Of a stretch of 7,676 bases of DNA, positions 1-4,598 are shown piece after piece. The notes under the pieces are model-generated. The model saw only the letters and a program-made list of their open reading frames with translations. It was not told the origin of the DNA and ran no database searches. The position numbers and the translations under genes are program-made. How positions within the stretch are numbered: position 1 is the first letter of the stretch; the number at the start of each line of letters is the position of its first letter. Source of the stretch: Chlamydiota bacterium (GTDB lineage Bacteria > Chlamydiota > Chlamydiia > Chlamydiales > SM23-39); assembly GCA_021772195.1 (NCBI GenBank), contig JAJFML010000097.1, forward strand, positions 1-7,676, in the 5' to 3' direction.

Positions 1-9
1 TTAAAAATT

Positions 10-39
10 TTGATTATTTTTTAGTAACTTTGTTATCGT
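10..39 (+). promoter_or_regulatory. Weak candidate promoter upstream of the methyltransferase-GT10 gene
   Basis: A TTGATT hexamer at 10-15 is followed after 18 nt by TATCGT at 34-39, which is preceded by the extended -10 dinucleotide TG at 31-32. This fits a sigma70-type promoter only loosely (4/6 matches at each hexamer). The rest of 1-60 is AT-rich with no coding sign, so transcription could equally begin left of the window. GGAGG at 53-57 is the ribosome binding site, only 3 nt from the ATG at 61. Confidence 0.22.
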
Positions 40-60
40 CTTTGCTTTTTTCGGAGGACT

Positions 61-1758
61 ATGCAAACTACAATCAGATATATCTGCCTTTTATTCTATG
101 TATTCTTGGGGTCTTTTTCTCTCTATTCAAGTCCAAAAGAACTTCCTTTGGTGATTGATTTTAAAACTTTTCAAGCACCAAATGTGCATTGTGATAGAAA
201 AAATATGAGAGATATTGCCCCTTCGGCATTCAGTAGCTCTGCTGAAATTGGATCTTTTTTTGATTATATTAAACACCTATACTCTATTAATACTGTGGTA
301 GAAACTGGCACTTACTTTGGTGCAACTACCCTTTGGTTTTCTTATCTCTTTGACAGTGTGCATACTATAGAGCTGTTAGAGAATTACTATACAAGCGCAT
401 TATGCACTCTGGAAGAGCGTTCTAATGTCTCTTTGCATTTAGGCAGTTCAGAGATAGTCTTAAGTGATATTTTACCTCAGATGCAGGAGACTTCTCTTGT
501 TTTTTACTTGGATGCTCATTGGTATTCTTATTGGCCTTTACTAAATGAGCTAGAAGAAATTAGTAAGACGCATCGGGATAACTGTATTATTATTGTAAAT
601 GATATTAAAGTACCTGGTAGAGAGGATATCCCTTATGATAGTTACAATGGTTTTGAGTGTAGTTATGAATATATCAAACCGCAACTAGATAAGATTTTTT
701 CAGAATATTCGATTCATTATCTCATTCCTGAAGATGTACATTGCCGTGCGAAGTTAATTGCGATACCAAAGCTAATGGAGCAAATGCCCATGGAGGAAGT
801 CGAAGCTAATGACTCTTCGTTGGTACTTTTAGTTGATAATTGTGGAGGGGTTAGCCCCGATCGTTTGACTGAGATTTTTAGAAGAAGAAATCAGAATATT
901 AAGGTATTGCTTAGTAATATTGGAGACTTAAACAATCCTTTAGCTTATCAAACTCTGATGGGTGATCTCGCGTCCAAGATACTCTTTTTTAATATTCCTG
1001 GAGATATGATAGCTAAAGCACCTACCCTTAACCCCCTGAAAGAGAAGATGGTCTTATTTATGTATGAACCTCCTCTTATACTAAAAGATATGTATTCTGA
1101 AGAGGTGCTAAGTTGTTTTTCTAAAATTTACACCTGGAATGATGAATTAGTAGACAATATCAATTTTTTTAAATTTTACTATCCAGTGATGTATCCGCCT
1201 ATTGATAATCCGCCATCTTTTCAGGAAAAGAAGCTTTGTACTCTTATTGTTGGGAATGGTAAAAAAAGTGATCCTTATGAGCTTTATTCTGAACGAATTA
1301 GGGCAATTGAATTTTTTGAAGCTATTCACGAAAAAGGGTTTGAGTTTTATGGAAGAATGTCAGATCCCCAAGGATATGACTTTACAAAATATAGGTCATA
1401 CCGTGGTTCTGTGAATGATAAAATTGCAAAATTAAAAAATTATCGATTTAGTATTTGTTATGAAAACAGTAAAAACCTTTCAGGTTATGTAACTGAGAAA
1501 ATTTTCAATTGTTTTCAAGCTTGTAATGTGCCTATTTATTGGGGCGCAAGTAACATCGAACAATATGTACCTAAAAATTGCTTCATTGATAGAAGAGATT
1601 TTTCTTCTTTAGATGATCTATATAATCATATAAAGCACATGAGTAAAAAAGAGTATAATGGGTACATAAGACGCATTAGAAAGTATCTTAAAAGTGAAGA
1701 GGCGAAGCTCTTTTCTCCTATGTATTTCAATAAAACCCTCATTGAATCCATTCAATAA
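61..1758 (+). CDS. Secreted bifunctional methyltransferase-like / GT10 (fucosyltransferase-type) glycosyltransferase
   Basis: 565 aa. Residues 1-23 form a Sec-type signal peptide (hydrophobic core ICLLFYVFLGSFS), so the protein should leave the cytosol. Residues about 60-235 look like a class I SAM-dependent methyltransferase: glycine-rich motif I is VVETGTYFGATT (79-90), an acidic beta2 end lies near E104, and VFYLDAHW (147-154) and IIIVNDIKVPG (176-186) follow. Residues about 250-565 match family GT10, alpha-1,3/4-fucosyltransferase type. The diagnostic block is at 461-514: YRFSICYENS, then GYVTEKIFNCFQACNVPIYWG, then NCFIDRRDF. Its Glu-Asn and YVTEK residues are the conserved GDP-sugar-binding signature of the family. 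The ATG at 61 has GGAGG just upstream and gives a complete signal peptide. An inferred role is transfer of fucose or a related deoxysugar plus O-methylation of it or of the acceptor. The fold assignments are well supported; substrate and methyl acceptor are unknown. The gene is intact and converges on the decayed minus-strand block. Confidence 0.82.
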   Translation: MQTTIRYICLLFYVFLGSFSLYSSPKELPLVIDFKTFQAPNVHCDRKNMRDIAPSAFSSSAEIGSFFDYIKHLYSINTVVETGTYFGATTLWFSYLFDSVHTIELLENYYTSALCTLEERSNVSLHLGSSEIVLSDILPQMQETSLVFYLDAHWYSYWPLLNELEEISKTHRDNCIIIVNDIKVPGREDIPYDSYNGFECSYEYIKPQLDKIFSEYSIHYLIPEDVHCRAKLIAIPKLMEQMPMEEVEANDSSLVLLVDNCGGVSPDRLTEIFRRRNQNIKVLLSNIGDLNNPLAYQTLMGDLASKILFFNIPGDMIAKAPTLNPLKEKMVLFMYEPPLILKDMYSEEVLSCFSKIYTWNDELVDNINFFKFYYPVMYPPIDNPPSFQEKKLCTLIVGNGKKSDPYELYSERIRAIEFFEAIHEKGFEFYGRMSDPQGYDFTKYRSYRGSVNDKIAKLKNYRFSICYENSKNLSGYVTEKIFNCFQACNVPIYWGASNIEQYVPKNCFIDRRDFSSLDDLYNHIKHMSKKEYNGYIRRIRKYLKSEEAKLFSPMYFNKTLIESIQ

Positions 1759-1767
1759 GTCTAGAGA

Positions 1768-1786
1768 GGGTGTCATTTTGGCACCC
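1768..1786. terminator. Convergent hairpin terminator candidate
   Basis: GGGTGTC (1768-1774) pairs with GGCACCC (1780-1786) through one G-U pair and a 5-nt loop. The hairpin sits 9 nt after the stop of the GT10 fusion gene and overlaps the distal stop codon of the minus-strand GT32 gene (1773-1775). This is where a shared bidirectional terminator would be expected. No run of T follows on either strand, so intrinsic termination would be weak. Confidence 0.4.
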
Positions 1787-2618
1787 AACTTTCTGCCCAA
1801 TAGTGGACCATGAAAGAATCTTCCGTCACATACTGTTCTATTAAAGCTTTCTTATCAGAAGAATTCCAAAAGTGATGGCGTTTTGAAGGTGGGAGAGGTA
1901 GAAAAAACCTGAGTGGGTAGATGATTGTATAGGGTGTGATAAAATCAATTTTTAAAAGATGTATAATAGTATTTCCAAGAAACCAAGGGCCCGTCATTGC
2001 CATAACTTTATCTGGTCCTATAGGTCCTGAAGGGATTTTTAATGTGCTTATGTCATTTATAATATGCTCCAAAATTGGATGGTCACAAGCGGATCCAATA
2101 ATACAATTTTGGATATATCCTGCCCCGCCGTAGCAAGCGTAAAAATCAGAGGTATGGTGTAGTACATCTAAAGGCTGCAAGCATTAGACATCGACATCAA
2201 CATAAACCCCGCCATAGAGTTTTAGAATTTCATAGCGCCAAATATCAGATTTCATCCCTAAGTTTTCTGCTCTTTCAAATTGCTCTCGGTTAGCCATTGG
2301 AAAAGAAGCGATATCGGCATTTGTCCATAATTTATATTCCCAGTTGGGATTGAGGCGTTTCCATGATGCCATCATTGAATTGAATTTTTTTGGAATTTCC
2401 GGACCAATCCAAATTTGATGAATAATTTTAGGAATTAGAGGAATCTCAGAGTATTCAGCTATTTCATAATTGCGCATTTCATAGAGGGTTTTTAAATTAT
2501 AGGCGCCCCAATGATCTGTTGTAACCTGATATTCAGGCCCCATGCCTTGTTCAAAACTACAGATAGCTAGTAGAGACTGTATCAATAGAGAAAAGATTAA
2601 GAGTAATATATATCGCAT
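1773..2618 (-). pseudogene. Secreted GT32-type (DXD) glycosyltransferase broken by one in-frame TAA
   Basis: The reading frame runs from ATG at 2618 to TGA at 1773, about 281 codons, and is open except for a TAA at 2186-2184. Residues 1-19 form a signal peptide (MRYILLLIFSLLIQSLLA). Residues about 60-145 carry the GT32 / DXD-sugar-binding signature: IPKIIHQIWIG (62-72), the NPNWEYKLWT region (90-99), MKSDIWRYEILKLYGGVYV (122-140) and DVDV (141-144). The stop replaces codon 145. After it the same frame resumes with CLQPLD, then NCIIGSACDHPI (about 171-182) and the terminal MVHYWAESWVPK, all typical of the family's second half. Relatives usually have Glu or another residue after the DXD block, so GAA to TAA is the simplest explanation. 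The start at 2618 was chosen because it begins the signal peptide; the open frame further upstream to 2720 belongs to the decayed neighbour. A sequencing error or readthrough is not excluded. If the stop is real, the 144-aa product lacks the C-terminal half and is probably inactive. Confidence 0.82.
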
Positions 2619-2621
2619 AAC

Positions 2622-3090
2622 TTGTGATCCATTTTGGTTGTTAAAATCGTATAAAAGTAAGAAAAACAGATGTTTCTTAAACGAGCTTCTTGCTTGAGTG
2701 TTGAGCCTTTTTTTCTCCAACGTCTTTTTGAAAGTTTGTAGGCGGTAAAATGATAACCGAGATCGATCGGTATTGGAAATGCTTTTTTGCTATTTATGAG
2801 TCTGTTAGTTTCATCTTGAAGGAAAATCTCTGAGGGGAAGGATTTATCACTATCGTTAACAACGAGTACAAAAGAATGTTTGATTTGAGGGAAAACTTCC
2901 TCATAAAATTGCTTTAAAAACCGACATTTTAACCAGAGAATATCTCCTTCTTGGACCAAACTGAGAAAAATGAGAATGGGTGTTTACTCATTGCAAAATT
3001 CCAAATGTATTCAGTCGTTTTCCAATCATCTCTATTTGCATGGAAAAACGAGGCGCAAACTAGCACTGCTATAAGAAAGCATTTCTTCAT
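2622..3090 (-). pseudogene. Decayed exostosin-like glycosyltransferase, copy C
   Basis: This is a broken paralogue of the intact gene at 3146-4162. The start survives: ATG at 3090 with AGGAA about 10 nt upstream, a signal peptide (MKKCFLIAVLVCASFFHA) and then WKTTEYIWNF, matching WENTEYVWNY in the intact copy. About 8 codons are then missing, and a further out-of-frame deletion ends the reading frame with TAA at 2931-2929 (53 codons). Homology continues in another frame from about 2959: GDILWLKC, FLKQFYEEVFPQIK and SFVLVVNDSDKSFPSE, each with a close counterpart in copy B. About 17 codons are lost after NSKK, and a second frame change near 2700-2660 leaves a DFNNQNGSQ segment like DFQHNDSAKG of copy B. 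The whole C-terminal catalytic-like half is absent, and the GT32 start codon follows directly. No functional product is expected. The right-to-left order B-C-GT32 suggests a former operon. Confidence 0.85.
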
Positions 3091-3145
3091 AATGTTCTAT
3101 TCCTTTTTTTGAAAAGAGGGAAGGTTTATCACTTCAAATGAATCT

Positions 3146-4162
3146 CTAAATGTTTGCTGCATTACGGACTTTTTTTACCCAGAAGTCTGTTTTTAGTTTT
3201 TCACGGTAGGCTGGATTTGTAAAAGCATCTCCATACTCTTCAAGCCATCGGTCCATATTCTCTTCTGTGACCTCCGACCAGTCTTGAACGATTACAACGG
3301 GAAGACCATCGTAAAGAGGATCTAGGGGAGTCGATTTTACAATGACGATGCAGCCGAGAATCAAATCTTCCCATGTGCGATGACAATCAAGGCCATTTCC
3401 ATAGGGACTAATGGAAAAAGCATATTCACCTTTTGTTCTCCAAAGCTCAGATCTTGGCATGCGTTTTTCGGAGTAGTCGATAAGATTGGTTTTTTTAAGG
3501 CGTTTAAAAATTGTTCTTCGGGTTTCGCCAAATTGACGGTCTCGCCTTAGAGGACCTTTTGCCGAGTCATTATGTTGAAAATCAACAAATGCCCGTTTCA
3601 ATCTATGTGAGGTTGGCATTAGATTCTGAAGGAGATCTTTTAGCTGAGCTTCTTGCCTGCGCGGGGAGCTCATATGTTCTCCACAAGCTCCTTTTGAGGA
3701 TTTGTAAGCAATGGAATGGTAATCTAGGCCAATAGGAATGTGAGACACTTTATCGCTAGGCCCAGTGTAATCACAATTTTGGGCAAAGATATGTTTAACT
3801 TTTTTACTATTAATCAGTTTATTTATCTTACCTTGAAGAGCGCTTTCGGAGGGAAAAGATTCATCGCCATCGCAGATTACGAGGACGAAAGGGTTTTTAA
3901 TATGAGGAAAAACTTCTTCGTAAAATCTTTTCAGAAAATGACATTTTAACCAGACAATGTCTCCTTCAGAAATATGTGAGTAGACTCTTTCATTAAAGAC
4001 TGGGTCAGCGGAGAAAAATTGAAATGGGCCTATATTCATTCCTACATCACAATTTTGGATAATTCCATAATTCCATACGTATTCTGTATTTTCCCAACGA
4101 TCTTGAACTGCATGAATTGATGTGCTGTAAGTTAGAACTGCAATGAGAAAATATCTTAACAT
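3146..4162 (-). CDS. Secreted exostosin-like (GT47-like) putative glycosyltransferase, intact copy B
   Basis: 338 aa. Residues 1-18 are a signal peptide (MLRYFLIAVLTYSTSIHA). The C-terminal region resembles the exostosin/GT47-like fold: FSISPYGNGLDCHRTWEDL (249-267), LGCIVIV (269-275), then STPLDPLYDGLPVVIVQDW (277-295). The Gly-x-Asp-Cys-His-Arg-x-Trp-Glu pattern followed by Gly-Cys-Ile is the part usually tied to nucleotide-sugar binding. The N-terminal half contains GDIVWLKCHFLKRFYEEVFP (67-86) and FVLVICDGDESFPSES (92-107), which I cannot assign beyond the family. ATG 4162 was chosen over an in-frame ATG at 4189 because AGGAA lies about 7 nt upstream of 4162 and the signal peptide starts there. 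The stop of the decayed upstream copy A lies 8 nt before this start, the spacing of operon neighbours. No clear promoter is visible between 4163 and 4245. It is the only complete member of a three-copy tandem array. Family assignment is moderate; donor and acceptor are unknown. Confidence 0.72.
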   Translation of the reverse strand: MLRYFLIAVLTYSTSIHAVQDRWENTEYVWNYGIIQNCDVGMNIGPFQFFSADPVFNERVYSHISEGDIVWLKCHFLKRFYEEVFPHIKNPFVLVICDGDESFPSESALQGKINKLINSKKVKHIFAQNCDYTGPSDKVSHIPIGLDYHSIAYKSSKGACGEHMSSPRRQEAQLKDLLQNLMPTSHRLKRAFVDFQHNDSAKGPLRRDRQFGETRRTIFKRLKKTNLIDYSEKRMPRSELWRTKGEYAFSISPYGNGLDCHRTWEDLILGCIVIVKSTPLDPLYDGLPVVIVQDWSEVTEENMDRWLEEYGDAFTNPAYREKLKTDFWVKKVRNAANI

Positions 4163-4239
4163 ACTGTTTCCTATTTGTTCAGGAGGCATATGTGCCTATA
4201 TTCAACATCCATAGATTTGCGGATTTTTTTTAGCCAATA

Positions 4240-4245
4240 CTTAAG
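4240..4245. repeat. Left target-site duplication of the hairpin element (CTTAAG)
   Basis: CTTAAG at 4240-4245 is repeated at 4404-4409 directly outside the other end of the element. Alignment of the interrupted gene with intact copy B shows that only one of the two was present before insertion. Confidence 0.62.
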
Positions 4246-4403
4246 GAGGCACTGAACAACTCATGAATTTCATCTCTCCATAAAAATTGTCTCAAATTGA
4301 TTTTTTGATCTCACTAACCGTCAAAGGTTTAATTCGATCTCTAAAATCAATTTTAGTCTAATTTTTAAAGAAGATCTGAAATATAGCAGTTATTCAGCAT
4401 CTC
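4246..4403. mobile_element. MITE-like inverted-repeat (hairpin) element inserted in a glycosyltransferase pseudogene
   Basis: The ends are imperfect terminal inverted repeats: the left end reads GAGGCACTGAACAACT and the complement of the right end reads GAGATGCTGAATAACT. The symmetry continues inward. ATTTCA, TAAAAATT and AAATTGATTTT on the left arm recur in the same order on the complement of the right arm, so most of the roughly 158 bp can fold into one long imperfect hairpin with a loop near 4311-4338. CTTAAG flanks both sides, and the interrupted gene is restored by removing the element plus one CTTAAG. No open reading frame of useful size lies inside, so it would be a non-autonomous element moved in trans by a transposase not in this window. 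Because CTTAAG is a palindrome, the duplicated target may be the full six bases or only its core (TTAA or TA), so the exact ends are uncertain by 1-2 nt. Family not recognised. Confidence 0.7.
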
Positions 4404-4409
4404 CTTAAG
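4404..4409. repeat. Right target-site duplication of the hairpin element (CTTAAG)
   Basis: This is the second copy of CTTAAG, matching 4240-4245. The core may be TTAA, giving a 4-bp duplication and a 160-bp element. The palindromic site hides the exact boundary. Confidence 0.62.
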
Positions 4410-4547
4410 CTTTAGTTTCTCTCGGTGGGCTGGATTTGTAAAAGCGTCTCCATACTTTTCAAGCCACTTATTCATTTTCTATTAATAAGGTGGGTAGCAT
4501 AGCGTTTGTAAAACAAAAATTGCAACAAGCGATTATTGAAAAAAGCA

Positions 4548-4575
4548 TTGACAGATTACGGACTAAAAGAATAAG
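4548..4575 (+). promoter_or_regulatory. Candidate sigma70-type promoter for the TPR-barrel / HEAT operon
   Basis: A perfect TTGACA (4548-4553) is followed after 16 nt by AATAAG (4570-4575), a 4/6 match to TATAAT. Transcription would then start near 4582, leaving a short leader with the ribosome binding site at 4588-4592. The spacer is slightly short and the -10 imperfect, so this is only a candidate. It lies in the divergent gap between the minus-strand glycosyltransferase block and the plus-strand envelope genes. Confidence 0.35.
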
Positions 4576-4587
4576 GAGGAAATTAAA

Positions 4588-4592
4588 GGGAG
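4588..4592 (+). promoter_or_regulatory. Ribosome binding site supporting a TTG start at 4599
   Basis: GGGAG at 4588-4592 lies 6 nt before TTG 4599-4601 and decides this non-ATG start, since no in-frame ATG precedes the signal peptide. A stronger-looking AAGGAGG at 4573-4579 is 19 nt away, too far for this start, and it serves no useful frame of its own. Confidence 0.5.
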
Positions 4593-4598
4593 AACATT

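Larger units (their letters stand above)
4171..4548 (-). pseudogene. Gutted exostosin-like glycosyltransferase, copy A (3' end retained, interrupted by a hairpin element)
   Basis: Reading right to left, 4475-4410 encodes MNKWLEKYGDAFTNPAHREK and then LK, almost the same as MDRWLEEYGDAFTNPAYREK and LK near the C-terminus of intact copy B. After the hairpin element (4246-4403) the homology resumes as LKYWLKKIRK, matching TDFWVKKVRN in copy B, and the frame ends at TAG 4173-4171, 8 nt before copy B's start. Joining the two sides across one CTTAAG restores the exact length of copy B's C-terminus. The codons before 4475 are degenerate, with an in-frame TAG. A short minus-strand frame 4548-4468 starts MLFSIIACCNFCFTNA, which looks like a signal peptide and may be the 5' end of copy A joined to its 3' end by a large internal deletion; this part is uncertain. 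No product is expected. Confidence 0.72.

Noticed and set aside
1936..2133. Plus-strand 65-codon frame inside the GT32 gene
   Set aside because: It is antisense to conserved GT32 motifs, with no start signal or recognisable domain; a shadow frame.
2616..2720. Longer start near 2720 for the GT32 gene
   Set aside because: The extra 34 residues are not GT32-like and part of them matches the truncated neighbour copy C; the signal peptide starts at ATG 2618.
4160..4189. Longer start (ATG 4189) for the intact exostosin-like gene
   Set aside because: It would put nine polar residues before the signal peptide, has no good ribosome binding site, and lies inside the retained 3' end of copy A.
4551..4566. 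Ten-base match ATTACGGACT shared between 4555-4564 and the end of the intact exostosin-like gene near 3162-3171
   Set aside because: It could be a trace of a further tandem copy, but the flanking bases and the translated frame do not match, so it is too short to claim.
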